This document shows, one piece after another, positions 1 through 8,117 of a stretch of DNA of 64,000 nucleotides. This DNA comes from Deltaproteobacteria bacterium (GTDB taxonomy: Bacteria; Desulfobacterota; Dissulfuribacteria; Dissulfuribacterales; QOAL01): assembly GCA_026986785.1 (NCBI GenBank), contig JALSNW010000052.1:1-64000 (forward strand), in the 5' to 3' direction. The notes under the pieces are model-generated. The model had not been told where the DNA came from. It did not search any database and saw only the letters and a list, made by a program, of their open reading frames with translations. The position numbers were made by a program, and so were the translations under genes. Each line of letters begins with the position of its first letter. Within the stretch, counting starts at the first letter, position 1.

Positions 1-252
1 GTGAGCGACGAAAAAAGATTGCGCAACATAGCAAAAACCCTGGAAAATTATGGCCAGAGAGTGCAAAAAAGTGTTTTTGAAGCGCATTTAGAGCCAGAGC
101 AGCTTTACAGGCTGAAGGAACAGGTGGGGAGAATAATGGATAAAGAAGTTGACCAGGTGCGATATTACACTTTGTGCCCCAAGGATATCGAAAGGATATT
201 GATTGATGGACCTGGCACGGTAACAGTGGATCCAGACTATTATTTTGTATAA
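1..252 (+). CDS. cas2: CRISPR-associated protein Cas2, 5' end cut by window
   Basis: Cas2 is the small ferredoxin-fold subunit of the Cas1-Cas2 spacer integrase. The visible 83 residues carry the family hallmarks: a segment reading SDEKRLRNIAKTLENYG followed by RVQKSVFEAHL. In complete Cas2 proteins a short beta strand such as VVxYDI precedes SDEKR, so the apparent GTG at base 1 is an internal Val codon and about ten residues lie outside the window. The C-terminus is intact. It ends 264 bp before a CRISPR array, as expected for the last gene of an adaptation module. No effector cas gene is visible, so the subtype cannot be assigned. Confidence 0.9.
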   Translation: MSDEKRLRNIAKTLENYGQRVQKSVFEAHLEPEQLYRLKEQVGRIMDKEVDQVRYYTLCPKDIERILIDGPGTVTVDPDYYFV

Positions 253-516
253 AAAGGTGTAAAAGTTAAAAATATAATAAATTCAAGTGGTTCGACCCGC
301 GATTTTGACTGGAGCAAACAATGGATCTTAAGTGTGATTTAGCCTGAAATATCAATATGTTATTGAAAAACAGACACCAATAGTGGGCCGATGCCTGATT
401 TTATTGGAAAAACTCCCTTTTTCAGGGTGCAATGGATGCCGCCGACACCGCCGACTGTCCAACAGGCCGGAAACAGCCTTTTTTACCTTGCAAAATCAGC
501 GGCTTTCAGCTATAGG
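253..516 (+). promoter_or_regulatory. Probable CRISPR leader
   Basis: This non-coding stretch lies between cas2 and the first repeat. Its first 40 bases are very AT-rich and contain a perfect TATAAT at 273-278, with no convincing -35 box. The leader side is inferred from two facts: cas2 is here, and the mutated and truncated repeats are all at the other end of the array. Bases near 420-480 hold short GC-rich segments (a CCGCCGACACCGCCGAC tandem) of unknown meaning. Confidence 0.6.
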
Positions 517-1500
517 GGTGTAATTGACCGGACTTTGTGAACGGGACGGAAACTTTAATTCATATCGCCTCATAAGCATGTTTTCCACATCAAGGTGTAA
601 TTGACCGGACTTTGTGAACGGGACGGAAACTTCACAATCTCCTCCACGATTCATCATAGCTAAAGTGGGTGTAATTGACCGGACTTTGTGAACGGGACGG
701 AAACATTTGGAAAGGGGTCCCTTTCCTTTTTTCCTACCGGTGTAATTGACCGGACTTTGTGAACGGGACGGAAACCTGTGCGATAAGCTCACTTTCTTCC
801 ATTTCAGCGGCGTGGTGTAATTGACCGGACTTTGTGAACGGGACGGAAACAATCATATGTTGAACCACTATCACTCGAGTATTCCCAGGTGTAATTGACC
901 GGACTTTGTGAACGGGACGGAAACTTCATTATAATCCCCTCACGAGCAAGCTTTCTGACGGTGTAATTGACCGGACTTTGTGAACGGGACGGAAACTAGA
1001 CGAGGTCAATCCTCGTCATCATCTTCATCTTTTGATGGTGTAATTGACCGGACTTTGTGAACGGGACGGAAACTCTTTAACCATGTTCACGAAACTTCTT
1101 CTTTCTTTTTTCGGTGTAATTGACCGGACTTTGTGAACGGGACGGAAACTTTTTCATAGTATCCTCCTTTGTTTTTTTTGATTAGGTGTAATTGACCGGA
1201 CTTTGTGAACGGGACGGAAACTAATACCTGAATTGGTTGAAAGCGATTCGCTTTCCTTTTGGGTGTAATTGACCGGACTTTGTGAACGGGATGGAAACAT
1301 TTTGACCACCTCCCAAATCCTCTGCCCCATAGGAGGTGTAATTGACCGGACTTTGTGAACGGGACGGAAACTTGTTGGACAGGGTTATGATCCAATTCAG
1401 AGCGTCAAGGTGTAATTGACCGGACTTTGTGAACGGGATGGAAACCATCTTGTCTCCCACGATGACAAGTTTCTGTGCATGGTGTAATTGACCGGACTTT
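517..1500 (+). CRISPR. CRISPR array, 13 full 37-bp repeats and one truncated repeat
   Basis: Repeats start at 517, 594, 668, 739, 814, 888, 960, 1037, 1113, 1185, 1262, 1335 and 1409. Each is 37 bp, opening GGTGTAATTGACCGG and closing GAACGGGACGGAAAC. The copies at 1262 and 1409 carry GGGATGG instead of GGGACGG. A fourteenth copy (1481-1500) stops after its first 20 bases and runs into transposase-like DNA. The 13 spacers are 34-40 bp and all different. The conserved leader end next to cas2 and the decayed far end set the orientation to plus, giving crRNA handles ending CGGAAAC. The repeat contains stops on the plus strand and none on the minus strand, which creates spurious minus-strand reading frames through the array. 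Confidence 0.97.
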
Positions 1501-1710
1501 CTCGCTAAAAAATCCCGTTCCACCGTTATCTGGCCTATTTTCTTATAAAGATGCTCCATTTCCTTCTCAAGTCGTCTTTCTTCACTACGAGATTTTTTAA
1601 ATACCACAGAGGCATTTTTCAGAAACTCGTTCTTCCAATCATCTGGGCAGGATGAATCTTGAACCTGGAGGCTATCTGACTGGTGGTTGTCTTGAACTCT
1701 GGGGATATGT
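1501..1710 (-). pseudogene. Remnant of IS3-family transposase OrfA
   Basis: Read on the minus strand, pieces of a typical IS3-group OrfA appear: ISPEFK, then TSQIASRFKIHPAQ, then in another frame WKNEFLKNASVVFKKS and LYKKIGQITVERDFLARKS. The helix that normally follows SPEFK is missing (an internal deletion), and a frameshift separates HPAQ from WKNEF. No OrfB and no terminal inverted repeat was found. The fragment ends inside a CRISPR repeat, at a point where the transposase codons for Lys-Ser-Gly and the repeat sequence AAAGTCCGG (minus strand) coincide, so the joint could be microhomology-mediated. It is clearly non-functional. Confidence 0.7.
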
Positions 1711-1725
1711 GTTTGGTCTCAGAGA

Positions 1726-2505
1726 TTACAGGCCATACTTGTCCTCATAACCCCGTGGAGTGATCATGCGGCCGTTCCAGGAAAATGTCCTGGAGTTTCC
1801 AATGATGACCGTGCTCTGCATGTTTACAGGGATTGCACCCTTTGCCAAATCGTCCAGGCTGATGAGATGAACCGACTGGTCCTGACGGTAGGCTGATGTA
1901 ACTATGCCAACAGGCGTGGCAGGGGACCTGGTTTCAAGGATGAGTTCTGCTGCCTTTTGGATGTGCAGCCTCCTCTTTTTCGATGCCGGGTTGTAGATCA
2001 CGATTACAAGATCTGCCTGTGCTGCAAGTTTCAGTCTTTTTTCTATAAGCTTCCAGGGAGTCAGGAGATCCGAAAGGCTTATTACTGCAAAGTCGTGCAT
2101 AAGTGGAGCCCCAAGAAGGGCAGCACAGGCACTAAGGGCCGGTATTCCAGGGATCACTTCTATGTCAACGGCCATGTCTTGTAGCCTCGCAAGCTGAAAA
2201 ACAAGCCCGGCCATGGCATAGATGCCAGGGTCACCGCCGCAGACAAGGGCTACGGTTTTCCCATCCAATGCAAGGCCAAGGGCCCTTTTGCACCTATCCA
2301 CCTCCTGCATCATGCCAGAGCCAATTATGTCCTGCTCTGGCCTGAGCAGTTCGGATATGAGATCGAGATAGGTTTGGTAGCCCGCTACTGTCTGGGCATT
2401 TTCGATTGCATCCCTGGCCCTGGGGCATAGGAACTCTATTGGCCCGGGGCCTGTTCCCACCACGGCCAGGTGGCCTTTGCCACTGCTATCGTCACGTCTT
2501 TGCAT
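1726..2505 (-). CDS. cbiH: Precorrin-3B / cobalt-factor III C17-methyltransferase
   Basis: This SAM-dependent methyltransferase of the anaerobic corrin pathway methylates C17 and drives ring contraction. The 259-residue protein has the family signatures: the N-terminal loop VVGTGPGP, GYQTYLDLI, a GGDPGIYAMAG loop and the IPGIPALSACAALLG region, then VIYNPASKKR near residue 170. It is the last gene of the cobalamin operon. The ATG at 2505 makes it overlap cbiG by about 70 bp; a later start is possible but no in-frame ATG precedes the glycine-rich loop. Confidence 0.93.
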   Translation of the reverse strand: MQRRDDSSGKGHLAVVGTGPGPIEFLCPRARDAIENAQTVAGYQTYLDLISELLRPEQDIIGSGMMQEVDRCKRALGLALDGKTVALVCGGDPGIYAMAGLVFQLARLQDMAVDIEVIPGIPALSACAALLGAPLMHDFAVISLSDLLTPWKLIEKRLKLAAQADLVIVIYNPASKKRRLHIQKAAELILETRSPATPVGIVTSAYRQDQSVHLISLDDLAKGAIPVNMQSTVIIGNSRTFSWNGRMITPRGYEDKYGL

Positions 2506-3464
2506 CTTTGTTTCCTCACAATAAGCTCGCCTTGGCCTGAGGCAAGCACTGCTGCTGGTTCACATACCCCCCTTGCGCCAGTTGCCCGGAATACCGCTTC
2601 TGAATATCCGGTATCAGTTATGCTGTTCAGTTCCTGTGCACTGTAGAAAAAGAGATCGAGGCCAGTCTTGTTCGCAAAGTCAACAAGTCCTATCTCGTCT
2701 TTTTTTATATCTATTGATGCCAGCCGGCACAGGGAGTCAAGTGAAAGCCCGACGCTGATGAATGTATGGTTCAGTGCATCAGCTATCTTTTCAGGCGCGG
2801 TACCCCTATTACAGCCTATACCTGCCACCAATACTGGTGGATGCAGGATGAGTGCCCCCCTGTTCACCTGTCCCATGTGCTGTTCGCCTGTCCCCATGGC
2901 TTTAGAGCTTGGCGTCACTATCATGTCTGCTTCATATATGGAATCCACTTCTAAAAGATCATGGGGAAGAGGTGGCAGACCTGAATCAGAAAAGATAGAG
3001 AGTCTTCCCCTGTCCAAGAGCCTACCCATCAGCCTGGCCAATACCTCTGGGTTGGCAACCCTCAAGCCTTGATCCCTGATCCAGATGTCAAGTGCTGTGT
3101 TGCCCATGAGATCTGAGGCCGTGGTAACAACCGGCCTGGCACCCATGATGGCTGAGATCTTCCTGGCCAACCCATTCGCCCCGCCAAGGTGTCCAGAGAG
3201 TATGGGTATTATGTATTTGCCCTTTTGATCCATGACCAGTACGGCAGGGTCGGTCTTCTTGTCTTCAACAAGGGGGACAATGGTCCTTACCACTATACCT
3301 GTGGCCATTATGCAGATAAGCGCATCATAGTCTTTCCATGCCAAGGCAATGGCCTTGGCCGTGTTGCCCCTACAGCAAATGAGCTCGGCATTGGCCAAGT
3401 CTTTGGCCAGGGTCTTGCCGAGCCGTTCTGCCTCCTTGGTTATTGTCAAGACAGCTATCTTCAA
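2436..3464 (-). CDS. cbiG: Cobalt-precorrin 5A hydrolase
   Basis: CbiG opens the delta-lactone of cobalt-precorrin-5A and releases acetaldehyde. The 342 residues show the N-terminal domain (AVLTITKEAERLGKTLA, then ICIMATGIVVRTIVPL and LSGHLGGANGLARKI) and the C-terminal CbiG domain (VAGIGCNRGTAPEKI, then LASIDIKKDEIGL). The start is TTG at 3464 in a TTGA overlap with the cbiF stop codon, which suggests translational coupling. It lies between cbiF and cbiH, the pathway neighbours expected for this step. Confidence 0.93.
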   Translation of the reverse strand: MKIAVLTITKEAERLGKTLAKDLANAELICCRGNTAKAIALAWKDYDALICIMATGIVVRTIVPLVEDKKTDPAVLVMDQKGKYIIPILSGHLGGANGLARKISAIMGARPVVTTASDLMGNTALDIWIRDQGLRVANPEVLARLMGRLLDRGRLSIFSDSGLPPLPHDLLEVDSIYEADMIVTPSSKAMGTGEQHMGQVNRGALILHPPVLVAGIGCNRGTAPEKIADALNHTFISVGLSLDSLCRLASIDIKKDEIGLVDFANKTGLDLFFYSAQELNSITDTGYSEAVFRATGARGVCEPAAVLASGQGELIVRKQRCKDVTIAVAKATWPWWEQAPGQ

Positions 3465-4231
3465 TCCTTTTTCTTCCTGTATCCGTGGCTGAACCCTGGA
3501 TCATACAGCCTGGAATTTTCGGCATTTTCTGGCTTGAGGGCATCTCCCACAATGATCATGGCTGTCTTTCTTATCCCAGCATCCTTTATCTTTGAGGCAA
3601 TGTCTTCGAGGTTTCCTTCTATGATCTCCTGCTCAGGCCAGGATGCCCTGACCACAACTGCTACCGGGGTAGATTTGGCATATCCTCCAGAGACGAGTTC
3701 GTCCACGAGCTCTTCCATCATGGATACACTCAGGAATATACACATGGTGGCCCTGTGCCTGGCCAGGGCCTCTATCTCCTGTCCCCTGGGGACAGGCGTC
3801 CTGCCCGCCCTCCTGGTAAAGATTACGCTTTGGCTTGTGCCCGGGCAGGTCAGCTCCTTTTTCATTGCCGCGGCGGCTGCAGCGGCAGAGCTCACGCCTG
3901 GTATCACTTCATAGGGAATGGCCAGTTCATCGAGGCGTTTCATCTGTTCCCCAATGGCCCCGAATATGGAAGGGTCCCCGGTATGGAGCCTTACGCATCT
4001 TTTGCCCTGGTGGTAGGAGCGAGAAATAACATGGATTATTTCATCCAGGTTCATGCCTGACGAATCGTGTATTTCTGCATCCAGGCCATCGAGCAGGGCA
4101 GGGTTTACCAGGCTTCCCGCATAGACAATGACATCCGCCGCCTCGAGGAGCCTTCTGCCCTTGATGGTGATTAGCTCTGGATCTCCTGGTCCTGCCCCTA
4201 TGAAAAATATCGGTGACTTGTCAGGCTTCAT
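3461..4231 (-). CDS. cbiF: Cobalt-precorrin-4 C11-methyltransferase
   Basis: This is a SAM-dependent C11 methylase of the anaerobic pathway. The 256-residue protein begins with the family's IFFIGAGPGDPELIT, followed by DVIVYAGSLVNP, LHTGDPSIFGAI and EVIPGVSS, an order typical of CbiF/CobM. An Ala-rich stretch (SSAAAAAAAMKKELTCPG) covers the substrate-binding segment. The ATG at 4231 lies inside the end of cbiL, an 11-bp overlap. Confidence 0.95.
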   Translation of the reverse strand: MKPDKSPIFFIGAGPGDPELITIKGRRLLEAADVIVYAGSLVNPALLDGLDAEIHDSSGMNLDEIIHVISRSYHQGKRCVRLHTGDPSIFGAIGEQMKRLDELAIPYEVIPGVSSAAAAAAAMKKELTCPGTSQSVIFTRRAGRTPVPRGQEIEALARHRATMCIFLSVSMMEELVDELVSGGYAKSTPVAVVVRASWPEQEIIEGNLEDIASKIKDAGIRKTAMIIVGDALKPENAENSRLYDPGFSHGYRKKKD

Positions 4232-5009
4232 GGTGGTTGTCTGTTTTGATGATATCTTTAAACCCTCGTTTTCTCACAAGTAATGTGGAAAAGTAGTGGA
4301 GTTTTTCTCCAACGGCGTCCTTTGGATCAAAGTATATCCTTTGTCCCTCCATGCCGCACCTTTCTATTAGGATACTTGCATCAATCAGCCTGGTTTTTTC
4401 AAGTAATTCCATGAGCCTTGGTAGGCACTTGTGGACCTTCATCAGTGCAATGGAGTCAAATTGCAAGAGGGCTGCCTCTATCCTCTTGTCATCGAAGGTG
4501 GCAGGGATTACGCAGAACAGGTCGTCTCCAAGGGCCAGGGGGTTTTGCACAGTGCAGGAGCAGGTGCTCATTGAGCTGATCCCAGGGATGACCTCTGTCT
4601 CAAGCCCCGGGGCCTTTTCGAGACAGGTAGCCAGGAGGTAATAGGCCGTGGAATACAGGGATGGGTCGCCAAGGGTAGGGAAGACGACTTTCATCCCACG
4701 TCTCGTTCTCTTCAATATCTCTGTGGCAGCCGTGTCCCAGCTCCTTGTTACAGAAGAATCCTTTTCTCCAGAAAGATGCACCTTTTTCATGGAAAAATGT
4801 ACGTCCACTACCTCTTTATCTGAGATGTCCACTACTCTTTTGATTATTTCCAGGGCGCTGCTGGCCCCATTGACAGTTCCCTTTGGGGCTACAATGGCCT
4901 GTGCTGCCTCAATGGCCTTGATTGCCTTCAAAGTCAAAAGCTCCGGGTCTCCTGGGCCTGTCCCCAAAAGGGTCAATGTACCATTTGGAATAGAATCGTC
5001 ACCAATCAA
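4221..5009 (-). CDS. cbiL: Cobalt-factor II / precorrin-2 C20-methyltransferase
   Basis: CbiL methylates C20 of cobalt-factor II, the first methylation after cobalt insertion. The 262 residues contain LLGTGPGDPELLTLKAIKAI, VFPTLGDPSLYSTAYYLL and EVIPGISSMSTCSC, all diagnostic. The start is TTG at 5009 in a TTGA overlap with the cbiET stop, preceded by a good AAGGAG about seven bases upstream. Confidence 0.94.
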   Translation of the reverse strand: MIGDDSIPNGTLTLLGTGPGDPELLTLKAIKAIEAAQAIVAPKGTVNGASSALEIIKRVVDISDKEVVDVHFSMKKVHLSGEKDSSVTRSWDTAATEILKRTRRGMKVVFPTLGDPSLYSTAYYLLATCLEKAPGLETEVIPGISSMSTCSCTVQNPLALGDDLFCVIPATFDDKRIEAALLQFDSIALMKVHKCLPRLMELLEKTRLIDASILIERCGMEGQRIYFDPKDAVGEKLHYFSTLLVRKRGFKDIIKTDNHHEA

Positions 5010-6274
5010 CCTGTTACTCCTTTTTTCATCCCCCTTATAATTGTTATGGGATTGAGATGGGTTCTATGTCTCTTTCCATCTCTGGTGACAGAGACGTGAA
5101 TCATATCCACCTCAAGCCCAGCATGTTCCATGAAACTCGGTGCATCCTGGCTGGTCTTTTCGAGGATGGCATTTACCACTATTATCCCACCAGGCAGGAT
5201 GGCACGTGCGCAGTATCCGATTATCTCCTCGAGCCTGCCCCTCGAGCCTCCCACAAAGACCCGGTTGGGAGGAGGGAGGCCTATCAGGACATCTGGAGCT
5301 ACACCCTTTATGGGGATGAGGTTGAACAACCTGAATTTCTCGATGTTTTGTCTTATGACACCCTGCTGTTGTCTGTCCATCTCTATGGCATAGCAGGTAA
5401 GGTCTGGATACAACCTTGCTGCCTCGAGGCCTACAGAACCCGAACCTGCCCCTATGTCCCATAACACCTGCCCTGGGGCAATCCTGAGCCTATGAAGGGT
5501 TACGGCCCGTATCTCGTCCTTGGTTATCATGCCTCTCAGGTGATAGATCTCTTGCTCATTGAGGCCTATCCCCTTGGAAGGAAGAAGATCAGCATCTTTA
5601 ACCTCCAAGATCATGATATTGAGGGGAGAAAAGGTCTCTAAAGATGCCTGTAAGAGATCCATAGAACGTATCCTCTCTCCTGGGCACTCCAGCTCCTCTG
5701 CCACATGTACTATTATGGAGCTTGTTGCCTCTTTGTCTCCTGCCCCGTGGAGTAGCTCCATGAGTTTTTTGCAGATTACATCAGGGCTGTTTCTTCCGTC
5801 CGTGAAGATGATGCTTTTGGGAGAAGACAGCATGAGGGGATAAATGGTTTCATCCCTCCTCCCGTGCAGGCTTAACACTTGGGCATCATCCCAGCAGAGG
5901 CCAAGCCTTGCACAGGCAAGCTGCATGGCCGAAAGGGCAGGAAAGATCTGGACCCGCTCTGGACCGAATCTCTTTATAAGCCTCTTGCCTATACCGAAAA
6001 ACATGGGATCTCCACTGGCAAATACCGCGCAGTGTCCCTTTTCAAGGTGTTTCTCAAGGCCTTCAAACATGTCCCCCAAGGGGGTTATAGGAATAATGGC
6101 CGGTTGAGGATCCAGTGCCTTTATCTCTGTTGCCAAGGCCTCTTTGAGCCTGCTCGATGAACAGATGGCCACGCATCCTGAGAGGAGTTGCTTCAGGTTG
6201 GAAGGGGCACGGCATCCTGAAATCCCAATGATTTTAACCAGATTTTTCTCTGCAAACATGTCCTGTCTATCCAT
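5006..6274 (-). CDS. cbiET: Fused CbiE-CbiT: precorrin-6Y C5,15-methyltransferase and C12 decarboxylase
   Basis: This is a two-domain protein of about 422 residues, equivalent to aerobic CobL. The N-terminal half is CbiE (IIGISGCRAPSNLKQ, then VFASGDPMFFGIGKRL and IFPALSAMQLACARLG), which methylates C5. The C-terminal half is CbiT (LRGMITKDEIRAVTLHRL, then LWDIGAGSGSVGLEAA and VFVGGSRGRLEEII), which methylates C15 and decarboxylates the C12 acetate. The frame is open upstream into cbiD, but the ATG at 6274, two bases after the cbiD stop, is the sensible start because the upstream residues have no family character. Confidence 0.94.
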   Translation of the reverse strand: MDRQDMFAEKNLVKIIGISGCRAPSNLKQLLSGCVAICSSSRLKEALATEIKALDPQPAIIPITPLGDMFEGLEKHLEKGHCAVFASGDPMFFGIGKRLIKRFGPERVQIFPALSAMQLACARLGLCWDDAQVLSLHGRRDETIYPLMLSSPKSIIFTDGRNSPDVICKKLMELLHGAGDKEATSSIIVHVAEELECPGERIRSMDLLQASLETFSPLNIMILEVKDADLLPSKGIGLNEQEIYHLRGMITKDEIRAVTLHRLRIAPGQVLWDIGAGSGSVGLEAARLYPDLTCYAIEMDRQQQGVIRQNIEKFRLFNLIPIKGVAPDVLIGLPPPNRVFVGGSRGRLEEIIGYCARAILPGGIIVVNAILEKTSQDAPSFMEHAGLEVDMIHVSVTRDGKRHRTHLNPITIIRGMKKGVTG

Positions 6275-6276
6275 CC

Positions 6277-7401
6277 TCAGGCCTGGGTAATGATCTTTTT
6301 TTCTGAAGAGACCAGATATACAGTTACCGGTATCCCGGAAAGCCTTTCGGCATATTGCCTGGCACGCTGGCATACAGCTCGTATCAAGGCCAGTCTCTCT
6401 TCCTCGAGGAGCAGATCCAGGACATGCCTGGCAGTATTTGCCGATTTCACACAATCTCTTAGCCCTTGTGGCATGCCAAGCTCTATCAGGAGCCTGGATG
6501 TCCTGTCCATGTCCAGGGCACCATGCCTTACATGGGTTTGGGGTATCTCCAGGGCTGCCTTTATGATCTTCGCCCACATACCGGCAAGATGAAGCCTTTT
6601 GAACCTGTGCCTCCCAGCAGCCTTCAGCGCATATTCCAGATAATCACCCATCATAACCAGGGCCTCGTCAGGAAGGCCAAGAAGGCCTTGGACAGCCGCT
6701 TCAGAGGTTCGGCCAGTGGACAGGATGACCTCTCTGAGCCCTGCCTTTTCTGCCACGTTCAGGCATACATCGATGGTGTCCGTCCATGCCTTTGCCGAAA
6801 TTGGACGTACGATTCCAGTGGTACCAAGGACTGAAAGCCCACCCTTTATGCCCAGCCGGGGATTCAGGGTGTTGTGTGCGAGTTTTTCGCCATCCTTGAT
6901 GAAGATCGTTATATCAACTATCTGGGAACGAGGAGGAGAAAAACCAGCTTCCCGAAAGGCCTCTTCTATGGCCGAGGCTATCATACGTCTGGGGCCAGGG
7001 TTGATGGCAGGCTCCCCCTTTGGCACAGCTAAACCCTTTCTCGTTACTGTTCCCACCCCAGGGCCTGCCCTGAAGGAGATAGGTGGTGCTTCTTGTCCAG
7101 GCTCCACTTCATCCTTCCCAGATCGCAGTCTTATCTCCACCCCTATCTCTGCGCCGTTTGTCACGTCCGGATCATCTCCTGCATCCTTTATGACCGAGGC
7201 CACTACAGAATGGGCGTTTCTTTCAAGGGAAAACAGGGCAAATTCGTGCCTCGATCCATCAGGAAACGGGATCGAGACCTCCTTTATTCCCATGTCAGGG
7301 CACAGGATCTTCAGGAGTCCTGCCTTGGAGGCCGCGGCTGCGCATGCACCAGTGGTAAAGCCCGACCTGAGTCTTTTGGGATGCCTTTGTTCTTTTTTCA
7401 T
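6277..7401 (-). CDS. cbiD: Cobalt-precorrin-5B C1-methyltransferase
   Basis: CbiD methylates C1 of the contracted ring. Key segments are LRSGFTTGACAAAASKAGL near the N-terminus, GPGVGTVTRKGLAVPKGEPA and the C-terminal HLAGMWAKIIKAALEIPQTH. ATG 7401 overlaps the cbiC stop as ATGA and is preferred; ATG 7416 would add five residues (MHSKR). Neither has a strong ribosome-binding site. Both starts lie within a copy of the dispersed intergenic repeat, so the first few residues are repeat-encoded. Confidence 0.93.
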   Translation of the reverse strand: MKKEQRHPKRLRSGFTTGACAAAASKAGLLKILCPDMGIKEVSIPFPDGSRHEFALFSLERNAHSVVASVIKDAGDDPDVTNGAEIGVEIRLRSGKDEVEPGQEAPPISFRAGPGVGTVTRKGLAVPKGEPAINPGPRRMIASAIEEAFREAGFSPPRSQIVDITIFIKDGEKLAHNTLNPRLGIKGGLSVLGTTGIVRPISAKAWTDTIDVCLNVAEKAGLREVILSTGRTSEAAVQGLLGLPDEALVMMGDYLEYALKAAGRHRFKRLHLAGMWAKIIKAALEIPQTHVRHGALDMDRTSRLLIELGMPQGLRDCVKSANTARHVLDLLLEEERLALIRAVCQRARQYAERLSGIPVTVYLVSSEKKIITQA

Positions 7402-7430
7402 GCGTTTGGAGTGCATGACCTGGGTTCAAG
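7386..7430 (+). repeat. Dispersed repeat copy (L type) at the cbiC/cbiD junction
   Basis: The plus strand reads CCTTTGTTCTTTTTTCATGC then GTTTGGAGTGCATGACC and TGGGTTCAAG. This matches the intergenic repeat seen at 19.1 kb and 54.2 kb (CTTTTTCA, GGGTTTGAAGTGCATGATC). It is the only clear copy inside coding DNA. It encodes the last residues and stop of cbiC and the first codons of cbiD. Confidence 0.55.
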
Positions 7431-8051
7431 GCTGAGCCTGAGTATGGCATTTACTGCTGCCACTGCTGTTGGGGTACCCCCCTTTGTGCCCTTGACTGTG
7501 ATAAACGGTTGATCCAGCTCTTGTAGCAGTTCCTTTGACTCCTTGGCGTTTACGAATCCTACAGGGACACCGATTATGAGATCTGGACTGAATCTGCCTT
7601 CCCTGACCATTTCGATTGTGTGCACAAGGGCAGTGGGTGCGTTCCCTATGGCAACGATGCCAGTATTGGTATCTGCTCCAAGTTCTATACCTGCCTCTGC
7701 CCTGGTGATGTGCTGCTTTCTTGCAAGCTCTACCACCTCCTGGTCTCCAATGCGGCAGACCACCTTGCCACCAAAGCCTTGGAGTATCTTGGCGGAGATA
7801 CCCTGTACCGCCATGTTTACGTCCACCAGTATGTCTTTGCCCGCCTTGATGGCCTCTATCCCAGCCCGGACCGCACCTGGATAGAATCTCACGATTTTGG
7901 CAAAACCAAGATCACCACTTGCATGTATCATGCGCCGGACCACTGCAAATTCTTCATGGGAAAATTCGGTTGGCCCAAGCTCCCTTTCGATTATTCTGAA
8001 ACTCTCCTCTTCTATCCTTTCTGGCGGTATGTTTTTGAGTTTTACAGCCAT
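7398..8051 (-). CDS. cbiC: Cobalt-precorrin-8 methylmutase
   Basis: CbiC moves the methyl group from C11 to C12, forming cobyrinate. The chosen start, MAVKLKNIPPERIEEESF at 8051, has GAGGAG eight bases upstream; a start at 8084 would add eleven unconvincing residues. Conserved features are RRMIHASGDLG with the catalytic His, ILVDVNMAVQGI, GAIGNAPTAL-like VAIGNAPTALVH and GVPVGFVNAKESKEL, then TVKGTKGGTPTAVAAVN. The last residues (EPRSCTPNA) come from a dispersed repeat that also supplies the start of cbiD. Confidence 0.94.
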   Translation of the reverse strand: MAVKLKNIPPERIEEESFRIIERELGPTEFSHEEFAVVRRMIHASGDLGFAKIVRFYPGAVRAGIEAIKAGKDILVDVNMAVQGISAKILQGFGGKVVCRIGDQEVVELARKQHITRAEAGIELGADTNTGIVAIGNAPTALVHTIEMVREGRFSPDLIIGVPVGFVNAKESKELLQELDQPFITVKGTKGGTPTAVAAVNAILRLSLEPRSCTPNA

Positions 8052-8117
8052 CTCATTTTCTCCTCTGCCTCGTTGTTGAGACAACGTGTGAGCAGACAGG
8101 GATCAGCAGGGCATACA

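Noticed and set aside
287-330. GGTTCGACCCGC resembling a tRNA T-arm after cas2
   Set aside because: No matching acceptor, D-arm or anticodon stem could be built around it.
496-1607. Minus-strand reading frames of 100-130 residues through the CRISPR array
   Set aside because: They are repeat translations (such as VSVPFTKSGQLHL and FPSRSQSPVNYT) caused by a repeat without minus-strand stops; only the last part (1501-1607) has real homology, to a transposase remnant.
6275-6577. Upstream extension of cbiET to 6577
   Set aside because: The extra 101 residues lie wholly inside cbiD, have no CbiE character, and a good ATG follows the cbiD stop by two bases.
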